Shown: in pieces, positions 27,044 to 35,337 of the stretch | Layout: each line of letters opens with the position of its first letter | Numbering within the stretch: the first letter of the stretch is position 1 | Translations under genes and position numbers: made by a program | The notes under the pieces: generated by a model | What the model was told of the DNA's origin: nothing | The model's database searches: none | Seen by the model: only the letters and a program-made list of their open reading frames with translations | From: Syntrophomonas sp. | GTDB lineage: Bacteria > Bacillota > Syntrophomonadia > Syntrophomonadales > Syntrophomonadaceae | Direction of reading: 5' to 3' | DNA length: 64,000 nucleotides | Assembly (NCBI GenBank): GCA_016841875.1 | Contig: JAENYG010000007.1 | Span: 72,475-136,474 of the forward strand

Positions 27044-27047
27044 TAAT

Positions 27048-29231
27048 ATGTGTATAGATGTTCAGCCTTTGCTGGATAGTGTGCTGAGCTATGATCCGGG
27101 GGCTAATACAGAATTAATAGTCAAAGCCTTTGAATTGGCTCATAAAGCACATGAAGGACAAAAAAGGATATCGGGAGATCCTTATATAACCCATCCACTG
27201 GAAGTGGCACTTATATTGGCTGATATCGAAATGGATACCGCCTCAATATGTGCTGCGCTTCTGCACGATGTGGTGGAGGATACCAGCTATACCTATAATG
27301 ATATACTCAGCATGTTTGGTGAGGAGATCGCGCTGTTGGTTGATGGAGTAACCAAACTAAGCCGTATTAATTTTAAATCCAGAGAGGATGCCCAGGCCGA
27401 AAACCTGCGCAAGATGTTTATGGCTATGGCCAGAGACATCAGGGTTTTATTGATCAAACTAGCTGATCGAATGCACAATATGCGAACCTTGAATTACCAG
27501 ACTGATCGTAAACAGCAGGAAATAGCCCGTGAGACTATGGAGATATTTGCACCGCTGGCTCATCGTCTGGGAATATTTAAATTTAAATGGGAATTAGAAG
27601 ATCTTGCCTTTTCTTACCTGGATAATAATATGTACCGGGAAGTTGCCAGTCGTCTCAAAAAGAAAAGACGGGAGAGGGAAGAGTATGTTAATGATTTGAT
27701 ACAGCAGCTGCGGGAAGGGCTTGATAAAGCTGGGATACACGCCGAGATAAAGGGGCGTCCTAAGAACATATATAGTATTTATAAGAAGATGATAAAACAG
27801 AATAAAGATGTAGATGAAATTTATGATAAAATTGCTATTCGGGTAGTTGTTGATGATATTTGGGTTTGTTATGGTGTGCTAGGGGTCATACACACTATGT
27901 GGACCCCGCTGCCAGGACGTTTTAAGGATTATATTGCTACTCCTAAACCCAATATGTATCAATCCCTGCATACTACTGTTATTGGAAAAGGTGGTGAGCC
28001 CTTTGAGGTGCAGGTCCGAACCTGGGAAATGCACAGAACTGCTGAATTTGGTATAGCAGCCCACTGGAGATACAAGGAAGGCGAGATTGCAGCTGAGAAA
28101 AAATTAGATAAAAAGCTGGCCTGGCTGCGAAGTATTCTGGAGTGGCAGCAGGACATCAACGATACCGGTGAATTCATGGAGTCCCTCAAGATAGATCTGT
28201 TTGATGATACGGTATACGTCTTCACTCCTAAAAGCGATGTATACGAACTTCCTAAAGGAGCCTGTCCAGTAGATTTTGCCTATCGGGTTCACACCGAGGT
28301 TGGCCACCGCTGTACTGGTGCCAGAGTTAACGGCAGGATCGTGCCCTTGGATTATCAGCTCAGCAACGGTGATATAGTTGAAATAATCACCTCCAAAAAC
28401 TCCCCGGGTCCTTCCCATGACTGGTTGAATTTTGTGAAAACATCTTCGACTAGAAACAGGATAAAACAGTGGTTTAAAAAAGAGCAGCGGCAGTCCAATA
28501 TTCTCAAGGGACATGACCTGCTGGAAGATGAAATGAAAAAAAAGCATCTCTCCCCCAAAGAACTGCTTAAAGAAGATAAACTGCTGGAGGTGACTAAACG
28601 ATTCAGCTTAACTAACATTGATGATCTGTTTGCTGCAGTTGGAGACGGCACCATTACTGTTAATCAAGTTATTAACAAGCAGAAGGAACTATATTTTCAC
28701 GATGCCCAGGTGGAAGATATTGCAAATTTACCTATACACAGCAATGTCGTACAGCATGAGCGAGAAACCACCGCCCTGCGCATAAAAGGGGTAGATGATG
28801 TGGCCATAAGGCTGGCCAGATGCTGTAATCCGCTTCCGGGAGACAGCGTTTTAGGTTACATAACCAGGGGTAGAGGAGTATCTGTGCATCGCCGAGACTG
28901 TCCTAATATGCTCAATTATTTAAAAAATGAGAAAGAGCGGACTATTGAGGTAGAGTGGGCGGATGATAAAGGGCTGTATAGTGTGGAATTGGAAGTTAGG
29001 GCATTGGATAGACCGCGCCTGACTGCCGATGTCATGGTGGAAATAAATGAGACTAGAGTCCATATTCTCTCGGTATTTTCGAGAGTTACCAAAAACAATT
29101 GGGTAGTAATGAATTTTAAATTAGAAATAAAGGACATTGGCCATCTGCAGGCGGTAATGCAGAGAATACAAAAGATAAGAGATGTAGTGGAAGTCAGGAG
29201 AGTGCTGCCAGGCGAAATAAGGAGCGATTAG
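27048..29231 (+). CDS. relA: Bifunctional (p)ppGpp synthetase/hydrolase
   Basis: Stringent-response enzyme of the long Rel family, 727 residues. HD hydrolase domain: HPLEVALILA and ALLHDVVEDT (about 73), intact catalytic HD. Synthetase domain: GRPKNIYSIYKKM, the RFKD motif (about 290, the Gram-positive bifunctional form, not ExDD) and EVQVRTWEMHRTAEFGIAAHW. Then the TGS domain (DTVYVFTPKSDVYELPKGA), the conserved CCNPLPGD zinc-finger-like region, and a C-terminal ACT domain. The gene starts two bases after the recJ stop; dtd follows immediately. Confidence 0.97.
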   Translation: MCIDVQPLLDSVLSYDPGANTELIVKAFELAHKAHEGQKRISGDPYITHPLEVALILADIEMDTASICAALLHDVVEDTSYTYNDILSMFGEEIALLVDGVTKLSRINFKSREDAQAENLRKMFMAMARDIRVLLIKLADRMHNMRTLNYQTDRKQQEIARETMEIFAPLAHRLGIFKFKWELEDLAFSYLDNNMYREVASRLKKKRREREEYVNDLIQQLREGLDKAGIHAEIKGRPKNIYSIYKKMIKQNKDVDEIYDKIAIRVVVDDIWVCYGVLGVIHTMWTPLPGRFKDYIATPKPNMYQSLHTTVIGKGGEPFEVQVRTWEMHRTAEFGIAAHWRYKEGEIAAEKKLDKKLAWLRSILEWQQDINDTGEFMESLKIDLFDDTVYVFTPKSDVYELPKGACPVDFAYRVHTEVGHRCTGARVNGRIVPLDYQLSNGDIVEIITSKNSPGPSHDWLNFVKTSSTRNRIKQWFKKEQRQSNILKGHDLLEDEMKKKHLSPKELLKEDKLLEVTKRFSLTNIDDLFAAVGDGTITVNQVINKQKELYFHDAQVEDIANLPIHSNVVQHERETTALRIKGVDDVAIRLARCCNPLPGDSVLGYITRGRGVSVHRRDCPNMLNYLKNEKERTIEVEWADDKGLYSVELEVRALDRPRLTADVMVEINETRVHILSVFSRVTKNNWVVMNFKLEIKDIGHLQAVMQRIQKIRDVVEVRRVLPGEIRSD

Positions 29232-29232
29232 A

Positions 29233-29682
29233 TTGAGGGCGGTTATCCAAAGGACTACCGGCAGTAAAGTTACAGTACAAGGTGAAATTACTGGACAGAT
29301 CAATAGAGGCTTAATGGTGCTGCTGGGAATAAAAAAAGGTGATACAGAAAAAGAAGCCGAATACATGATGGATAAAATAGTTCATCTGAGGATCTTCCCG
29401 GATGAGGAGGGCAAGATGAACCGCTCCCTGATTGATAACGGTGGGGAGATATTGCTGGTAAGCCAGTTTACACTTTATGGAGATGTGCGTAAAGGTAGGA
29501 GACCAGGTTTTAGTGAGGCAGCTTTGCCCGAGCTGGCACTGCCGCTTTTCGAATATAGTGTTAAGTATTTGCAGGACCTGGGCATAAAAGTTGCTACCGG
29601 TATATTTGGAGCTGAAATGCTGGTCAGAATAGATAACGATGGGCCAGTTACCATTCTGCTTGATAGTGAGAAAGTGTTTTAG
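29233..29682 (+). CDS. dtd: D-aminoacyl-tRNA deacylase
   Basis: 149-residue homodimeric enzyme that hydrolyses D-amino acids from mischarged tRNA. Seen: MRAVIQRTTGSKVTV start, SQFTLYGDVRKGRRPGF (about 78-94, the SQFTLY motif) and NDGPVTILLDS (about 136) with the cross-subunit Gly-Pro pair. TTG start one base after the relA stop codon, with AAGGAGCG as ribosome binding site. Same gene order (relA-dtd) as in Bacillus. Confidence 0.96.
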   Translation: MRAVIQRTTGSKVTVQGEITGQINRGLMVLLGIKKGDTEKEAEYMMDKIVHLRIFPDEEGKMNRSLIDNGGEILLVSQFTLYGDVRKGRRPGFSEAALPELALPLFEYSVKYLQDLGIKVATGIFGAEMLVRIDNDGPVTILLDSEKVF

Positions 29683-29697
29683 TAGGAGGTAGATATA

Positions 29698-30330
29698 ATG
29701 ATATTAAGAGGCTTAGAGATAAGCGCCATGGCAGTTAATTGTTACATTATCGGCTGTGAAGAAACCAGGGAGGCGGCAGTAATCGATCCGGGTGGAAATG
29801 CTCCGGCAATACTGAGACTGCTGGAACAGGAAAATCTGAAAGCAGTCTACATTATCAATACCCATGGTCATATCGATCATATCGGTGCCAACCGAGAAGT
29901 TAAAGAGGCAACCGGGGCGAAAATTTTAATTCATAAAAACGATGCAAAGATGTTGGAGAACGCAGCTTCCAATTTTTCATTGATGATGGGAAGCAAAGTA
30001 ACCAGTCCGGCTGCTGACCAGTTTATTGATGAGGGAGATATTATAAAAATAGGCAATACCGTAGAACTGGAAGTTATTCACACCCCCGGGCATAGTCAGG
30101 GAGGTATCTGTCTCAAGGTTGGAAAAATAATTTTCGTGGGGGATACCCTGTTCCAGGGCTCTATAGGCAGGACCGATTTTCCTGGAGGATCTTATCCTCA
30201 AATAATAAAGAATATAAAAGAAAAATTATTGTGTTATGAGGACGATGTAGTATGTTACCCTGGGCATGGACCTGGTACGACTATAGGGTTTGAAAGGCAG
30301 CACAATCCTTTTATCAACGGAACCATGTAA
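29698..30330 (+). CDS. Metallo-beta-lactamase fold hydrolase, glyoxalase II-like
   Basis: 210-residue cytoplasmic hydrolase. The binuclear zinc motif THGHIDHIG (about 57-65), HTPGHSQGGICL (about 127), GDTLFQGSIGRTDFPGG (about 148) and a final YPGHGPGTTIGFE are all present. This is the YqgX/glyoxalase II-like subgroup common after dtd in Firmicutes; the substrate is probably a glutathione-independent thioester, but not defined. RBS TAGGAGG. A 13-base imperfect hairpin at 30336-30383 follows. Confidence 0.85.
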   Translation: MILRGLEISAMAVNCYIIGCEETREAAVIDPGGNAPAILRLLEQENLKAVYIINTHGHIDHIGANREVKEATGAKILIHKNDAKMLENAASNFSLMMGSKVTSPAADQFIDEGDIIKIGNTVELEVIHTPGHSQGGICLKVGKIIFVGDTLFQGSIGRTDFPGGSYPQIIKNIKEKLLCYEDDVVCYPGHGPGTTIGFERQHNPFINGTM

Positions 30331-30335
30331 GATTG

Positions 30336-30383
30336 ACTGTCCCGGCCCGATGGATATAAATGGGTCAGTTGGGGCGGGGCAGT
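30336..30383 (+). terminator. GC-rich hairpin after the hydrolase gene
   Basis: ACTGTCCCGGCCC pairs with GGGGCGGGGCAGT with one mismatch and one G-T pair. No good T-run follows, so termination is probable but not certain. Confidence 0.4.
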
Positions 30384-30446
30384 ACCCAAATTTAAGACTT
30401 TACTTTTGAATTTATTTATGATAACCTGTAATCCAATAAACTAAAT

Positions 30447-30720
30447 GTGATGAACGAGTAAAGTAGGTATGTGGAATTAGTCAGAGAAGAGATGTCACCG
30501 GCTGAAAGCATCTCTATAAGGAAGCATATTGAAGTTCACTCTGGAGCACCCGGCTGAAACGTTTGCAAGTAGGTCGCGGCGGATCTCTTACCGTTAAAAG
30601 AGAGGGGATATCGGATATGTCCTGTATCTTTTCTAAGCGGGCCAAAAGGCAATTTGGGTGGTACCGCGGGCAGCATAAATGCTTCTCGTCCCATAGAGGA
30701 TGGAGAAGTTTTTTGTTTTG
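30447..30720 (+). promoter_or_regulatory. T-box riboswitch, probably tRNA-Phe responsive
   Basis: A complete T-box leader. Stem I begins near 30447 and carries GAACGAGTAAAGTAGGTA and the AGAGATG/CATCTCT arm. The specifier candidate is TTC at 30535-30537, in the GAAG-TTC-A context. The antiterminator T-box GGGTGGTACCGCGG starts at 30656. The terminator is CTTCTC (from 30682) with GAGAAG (to about 30708) and T-run 30709-30720. The downstream genes make phenylalanine precursors, which agrees with a Phe codon. Confidence 0.88.
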
Positions 30721-30770
30721 TTAGATGGATTTATCCCGTATCTTATGCAAGTGGGTATCTATGCCAATCA

Positions 30771-30836
30771 GGGTGGTACCGCGGGAAGTTTTAGTACCTC
30801 TCGTCCCTAGACGGATGAGAGGTTATTTGTATTTTT
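30771..30836 (+). promoter_or_regulatory. Second T-box antiterminator/terminator without its own stem I
   Basis: A repeat of the T-box core GGGTGGTACCGCGG (30771-30784) followed by a terminator CCTCTCGTCC / GGATGAGAGG (30797-30822) and a T-rich tail. Only about 50 bases separate it from the first terminator, too few for a stem I with specifier. Either a duplicated decision module or a decayed second T-box. Confidence 0.8.
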
Positions 30837-30851
30837 AAGGAGGTATTGCAT

Positions 30852-31694
30852 ATGAAAAACTTATTAGTGAAAGAAGGTAATGATCTTCTGGTCTCCCGCA
30901 TGCAGCAGACGGAGAATACGCAATTTGAGGTAAAAGGCTGTGTTATTGGCGGAGAAAAAACTATCGTGATAGCAGGACCATGCGCTATAGAAAGCGAGGA
31001 TATTCTCAAGGAAACAGCTTTCAAAGTCAGGGCATCCGGGGCTTCCATGCTTAGAGGAGGTGCGTATAAACCACGGACTTCACCATACAGCTTCCAGGGA
31101 CATGGTGAGGAGGGACTTAAAATACTGGCCCGAGTCGGTCAGGATATGAACATGCCGGTAGTGACCGAAGTTATGGATAGTGAAGATATTGGGTTGGTTG
31201 CTGAGTATTCAGATATTCTGCAGGTAGGGGCCCGCAATATGTATAATTATTCTTTGCTCAAGAAACTGGGAAGATTAGATATACCGGTGGTTTTAAAAAG
31301 AGGGTTATCAGCTACCATAGAGGAATGGCTTCTGGCAGCAGAATATATCATGGCGGGAGGAAACTGCCGGGTGGTTTTGTGCGAGAGGGGTATACGATCC
31401 TCTGAGACCTGGACGCGAAATACCATAGATTTGTCAGCAGTAGCATTGGTTAAGGAATTATCCCACCTGCCGGTCATGGTTGATCCCAGTCATGGAACCG
31501 GGGTAAGAAGTCTGGTAACTCCCATGTCTAAAGCAGCCATAGCTGCTGGAGCAGATGTTCTTATGATTGAAGTGCATCCTAATCCGGAAAAGGCGCTTTC
31601 TGATGGACCTCAGTCGCTGACCCCAAGGGGATTCAGCCAATTGATGCGGGAAATTGAACCTATCGCCCGTGCCTGTGGAAGGAGGGTTAAGTAG
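30852..31694 (+). CDS. aroF: DAHP synthase, short core form
   Basis: 3-deoxy-7-phosphoheptulonate synthase, first step of the shikimate pathway, 280 residues. Seen: IAGPCAIES (about 42), [18 protein letters not shown] (about 66), [39 protein letters not shown] and [15 protein letters not shown]. The leader is too short for the N-terminal ferredoxin-like feedback domain of Thermotoga-type enzymes (about 338 residues), so allosteric control by Phe/Tyr may be absent and replaced by the T-box. ATG 30852 lies eight bases after AAGGAGG. Confidence 0.94.
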   Translation: MKNLLVKEGNDLLVSRMQQTENTQFEVKGCVIGGEKTIVIAGPCAIESEDILKETAFKVRASGASMLRGGAYKPRTSPYSFQGHGEEGLKILARVGQDMNMPVVTEVMDSEDIGLVAEYSDILQVGARNMYNYSLLKKLGRLDIPVVLKRGLSATIEEWLLAAEYIMAGGNCRVVLCERGIRSSETWTRNTIDLSAVALVKELSHLPVMVDPSHGTGVRSLVTPMSKAAIAAGADVLMIEVHPNPEKALSDGPQSLTPRGFSQLMREIEPIARACGRRVK

Positions 31695-32522
31695 ATGTTA
31701 TGTGCAGTTTTGGGTCCGGCTGGGACTTTCAGTGAAGAAGCCGCTCATCTATACTGGGGAGATGGTGTGGTGGTATCGGCAGCCCCTAGTATACCAGAAC
31801 TGTTTCGTATGCTGGCAGGAGGAGAAGTTGAAGATGTTCTGGTTCCCATAGATAATTCTCAAGCCGGTTCAATTGATGTCTGTATCAGGTGTTTACAAGA
31901 ATACCAGGTAAGTATTAAAGGGGAAATAGTGATCCCTATTCGTCAGCATTTGATCGCGGCCAGGAAATATCAACTGGAAGATATTGAACTAATTGTATCG
32001 CAGCCAACTGCCCTGGCGCAGTGCGGTGATTTTATCGACCGCAGTTTAAATGGGGTCAGAACAGAAATAACCAGCAGTACCACTAGAGCTTTACAGATAA
32101 TAGGTGCCGAGAGCAAAAAGGCCGCCGCGATAGGTAATCAGAAGGCGGCAGCTATTTATGGATTGGAAATAATAAAAAAGGATATACAAAATCAAGATAA
32201 TACTACCCGCTTTGTACACATTACCAATAACAGCGCATCTATGGAGTGTGGGGAAAAGGCTAGTTTGATATGTTCCCTGCCTGATATCCCGGGAGCCTTA
32301 TATAAAGCTCTGGAGATATTTGCGGTGAAAAATTTGAATCTAAATAAGATTGAATCTAGACCCGATAGGATTAAACAGGGCAGTTTTTGCTTCTATATCG
32401 AAGTTGAGGTTGGCGGTAATATGCAAATGCTGGTGCAAGCCCTGGAAGAATTGCAGCAATACTGTAACAGTGTGAAGTACCTTGGTTCATATAACAGAAG
32501 AAATGGGGATGGTCGATGTTAA
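31695..32522 (+). CDS. pheA: Prephenate dehydratase
   Basis: Converts prephenate to phenylpyruvate, 275 residues. The PBP-like catalytic domain starts CAVLGPAGTFSEEAA and contains the TTRF motif (NTTRFVHI, about 173) with the essential Thr. The ACT domain (about 190-265) has GALYKAL and ESRPDR, the Phe-binding region. ATG directly follows the aroF stop, so the two are cotranscribed under the T-box. It overlaps hemZ by seven bases. Confidence 0.95.
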   Translation: MLCAVLGPAGTFSEEAAHLYWGDGVVVSAAPSIPELFRMLAGGEVEDVLVPIDNSQAGSIDVCIRCLQEYQVSIKGEIVIPIRQHLIAARKYQLEDIELIVSQPTALAQCGDFIDRSLNGVRTEITSSTTRALQIIGAESKKAAAIGNQKAAAIYGLEIIKKDIQNQDNTTRFVHITNNSASMECGEKASLICSLPDIPGALYKALEIFAVKNLNLNKIESRPDRIKQGSFCFYIEVEVGGNMQMLVQALEELQQYCNSVKYLGSYNRRNGDGRC

Positions 32523-34000
32523 TCCACTGTGATTTTAAACCGGAACAGCTTTATTATTCCTTGCATGAACTGGTCCGTCTGGCTTTTCCAGGATGCCAGA
32601 TAATACAGGAAAAAGGTGGGCACCATGCAACCGTTATCCATATCAGCCTGGAAACCCAGGAAAAGTCGGCGGTAATCAGGGGAGCAGTATTTTCACCCGA
32701 GGGCAATACCATACTGCGGGAAGAATATAATTTCAGGAGATCGGGAGCAGACTCCGATGATGAAGCCAGGTGGTTTGCCCGCCGGTTTACTTATCAACTG
32801 CTGTGCCAGCATATGGATAAGAATATCAATTCTTATGGGCTCTTAACCGGCGTTCGGCCAGTAAAGCTGGTTCATCGTTTAATAGATAGAGGACTTAACA
32901 AAAGAGATATAACAGATATTCTAAAAGATGATTATATGCTGAATCAGGAAAAAGCGGCTTTGTTATTGGAAGTGGCTGAGAACAATCGGTCGTTCCTCTT
33001 GACTCCAGAAAAGGCTAAGAAGATGGTTAGTATATATATTGGCATCCCGTTTTGCCCCAGTCGGTGTTACTATTGTTCCTTTCCCGGTGCGGTGCTAAAA
33101 GATTACGATGCAGACCTAAAGCCATTTTTGAAAGCATTGTTTAGTGAAATGAACAGCATGGCAGACTGCTTGCAAGAGCAGGATATATCGATACAGTCCG
33201 TATATATTGGTGGAGGTACCCCTACCGTGCTCTCTGCAAAAGATCTGGAGGATATGCTGGATATATTAAATAAGCGTTACATTACCCATAGAACGCAAGA
33301 GATCACGGTAGAGGCAGGCAGACCGGATACCCTTAATAGAGAAAAATTAGAAATTTTAAAACAGGCAGGAATCAACCGGATCTGCATTAATCCTCAAAGT
33401 ATGAATGATTCCACTCTAAAACTTATTGGGAGGAATCATGATCAGGAAGGAGTGGTGCGATCGATCGAGTGGGTTAGAGAAGCAGGTATTAGACAAATTA
33501 ATATGGATCTAATAGTGGGATTACCGGGAGAAAAACTTCCGGAAAACACCAACACAGCAGATGAGATTCTCAAATTAGGCCCGGAAAACGTCACGGTTCA
33601 CACTTTATCTCTTAAAAGGGGCTCGAAAATGGCAGCTGAGGAAGATAAGAGTGAAATTGACGACCGGGTAAACGAAGTGCAAAAAGGCGTAGATTACTTT
33701 TCCAGCAAATTGCGGGAAGCCGGTTATATGCCTTATTACATGTATCGGCAGAAATATATGAAAGCGGGAATGGAAAATACCGGTTATACCCTTCCCGGCC
33801 ATGAATGTCTGTATAACATCCAGATGATTGAAGAAAGACAGACTATTATCGGCATGGGTGGAGGTGCGGCCAGCAAGTTTATCAATACCGCTGATTGGAA
33901 ACTAACTTCATCTCACAATCCTAAAGATCCTGCAGCTTATTGCGAATCGATAGAAAAGCTGATAAAACGCAAAGTTGACAAGCTCTGGGCCTTAAATTAG
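32516..34000 (+). CDS. hemZ: Radical SAM coproporphyrinogen III oxidase-like protein HemZ
   Basis: 494-residue HemN-family radical SAM enzyme, HemZ subgroup. The cluster motif is CPSRCYYC (Cys at about 180, 184 and 187), then GGGTPTVLS (about 237), NPQSMND, MDLIVGLPGE and the HemN-specific tail YYMYRQKYMKAGMENTGY. The N-terminal 170 residues are the HemZ extension. Known family role: anaerobic coproporphyrinogen decarboxylation; the exact role of HemZ is less clear than HemN. It is fused to the aromatic operon by overlap. Confidence 0.9.
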   Translation: MLIHCDFKPEQLYYSLHELVRLAFPGCQIIQEKGGHHATVIHISLETQEKSAVIRGAVFSPEGNTILREEYNFRRSGADSDDEARWFARRFTYQLLCQHMDKNINSYGLLTGVRPVKLVHRLIDRGLNKRDITDILKDDYMLNQEKAALLLEVAENNRSFLLTPEKAKKMVSIYIGIPFCPSRCYYCSFPGAVLKDYDADLKPFLKALFSEMNSMADCLQEQDISIQSVYIGGGTPTVLSAKDLEDMLDILNKRYITHRTQEITVEAGRPDTLNREKLEILKQAGINRICINPQSMNDSTLKLIGRNHDQEGVVRSIEWVREAGIRQINMDLIVGLPGEKLPENTNTADEILKLGPENVTVHTLSLKRGSKMAAEEDKSEIDDRVNEVQKGVDYFSSKLREAGYMPYYMYRQKYMKAGMENTGYTLPGHECLYNIQMIEERQTIIGMGGGAASKFINTADWKLTSSHNPKDPAAYCESIEKLIKRKVDKLWALN

Positions 34001-34054
34001 AATTATCCAAGGAATGAAAACTATACCTTGTAGGATAAGGTTCGGAGGAAGTAT

Positions 34055-35323
34055 ATGCTGATAAAAGCTCCCAGAGGAACATACGACATTTTACCAGAGG
34101 ATTCATCTAGATGGCAGTATATTGAAAAAATCATGAAAGAAACTGCTGAAATCTTTGGTTATCGGGAAATAAGAATACCAATATTTGAACATACCGAGTT
34201 GTTTGAACGTGGTGTAGGTGAGACTACTGATATAGTAAGCAAAGAGATGTATACTTTTAGTGATAAAGCAGGAAGGAGCCTTACCTTACGGCCAGAGGGT
34301 ACTGCATCCTGTGTGCGGGCACTCATTGAACACAGTCAATATGGAGGTCTGCTGCCCATTAAATGGTACTATGTAGGCCCCATGTTCAGGTATGATCGCC
34401 CCCAGACCGGCAGGTACAGGCAGTTCCATCAGTTTGGAGTAGAAGCCTTTGGCAGCAACAACCCCTATATTGACGCGGAAGTAATAATACTCTTAATAGA
34501 GGTCTTGCTGCGTCTCGGCTTAGAAGAATATGAACTGCACCTGAACTCCGTAGGATGCCCTGAATGCCGCGGTGAATACCGGCAGAAGCTGATAGAACAT
34601 ATCGAACCTTACCAGGACAGGTTATGTAAGGACTGCCAGACTAGATATACGCAAAATCCGCTCCGAGTACTGGACTGCAAGAACGAAGCCTGTCACCAGG
34701 CCATCGAGGGATATCCGACCCTATTTTCCAACCTGTGCGATAAATGCCAGGAACACTATGCGAAAGTAAAAGAGACCCTGATAGAAAATGAGGTTTCTTT
34801 TATGCATGATGACAACCTGGTGCGCGGTCTTGATTACTACACTAATACGGCATTTGAAATACATATACCAGGAATAGGAGCTCAGAGCGCCGTCGGTGGT
34901 GGAGGAAGGTATAACGGGTTGGTTGAAGAGTGTGGGGGGCCTGATTTACCGGGAATAGGATTTGCTATGGGTATGGAAAGGCTTCTGCTGGCGGTAGATA
35001 AACTGGGAGAAAAATTTGCGGAAGATAAGGAACCTGATGTATTTATAGCAGTAATGGATCCTGCTTATGAATCCCAGGGCATGAAAATACTGCAGCTGCT
35101 CCGAAAGGCGGGCATCAAGGCGGAAAAGGATTATAACCAGCGCAAGGCCAAGGCGCAAATGAAATATGCGGATAAAATCGGTGCCAGAGCTGTTATCCTG
35201 ATTGGAGAAGAAGAAGTCGAGAAAGGCTTTCTAACCTTAAGGAATATGCGCAGTAAGGAACAGTTTCAGGTTGACCCCCAAGATCTGGTTCGCAGTGTAT
35301 GCAAAACTTTGCTGATAGATTAG
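34055..35323 (+). CDS. hisS: Histidyl-tRNA synthetase
   Basis: Class II synthetase, 422 residues. Seen: PRGTYDILP (residues 5-13), motif 2 TLRPEGTASCVRA (about 79) and YYVGPMFRYDRPQTGRYRQFHQFG (about 108), LVRGLDYYTNTAFEI (about 257), GGGGRYNGL and the anticodon-binding C-terminal domain. RBS TTCGGAGGAAG. It is 15 bases upstream of aspS, the Bacillus order. Confidence 0.98.
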   Translation: MLIKAPRGTYDILPEDSSRWQYIEKIMKETAEIFGYREIRIPIFEHTELFERGVGETTDIVSKEMYTFSDKAGRSLTLRPEGTASCVRALIEHSQYGGLLPIKWYYVGPMFRYDRPQTGRYRQFHQFGVEAFGSNNPYIDAEVIILLIEVLLRLGLEEYELHLNSVGCPECRGEYRQKLIEHIEPYQDRLCKDCQTRYTQNPLRVLDCKNEACHQAIEGYPTLFSNLCDKCQEHYAKVKETLIENEVSFMHDDNLVRGLDYYTNTAFEIHIPGIGAQSAVGGGGRYNGLVEECGGPDLPGIGFAMGMERLLLAVDKLGEKFAEDKEPDVFIAVMDPAYESQGMKILQLLRKAGIKAEKDYNQRKAKAQMKYADKIGARAVILIGEEEVEKGFLTLRNMRSKEQFQVDPQDLVRSVCKTLLID

Positions 35324-35337
35324 GAGGATAAAGGCAG

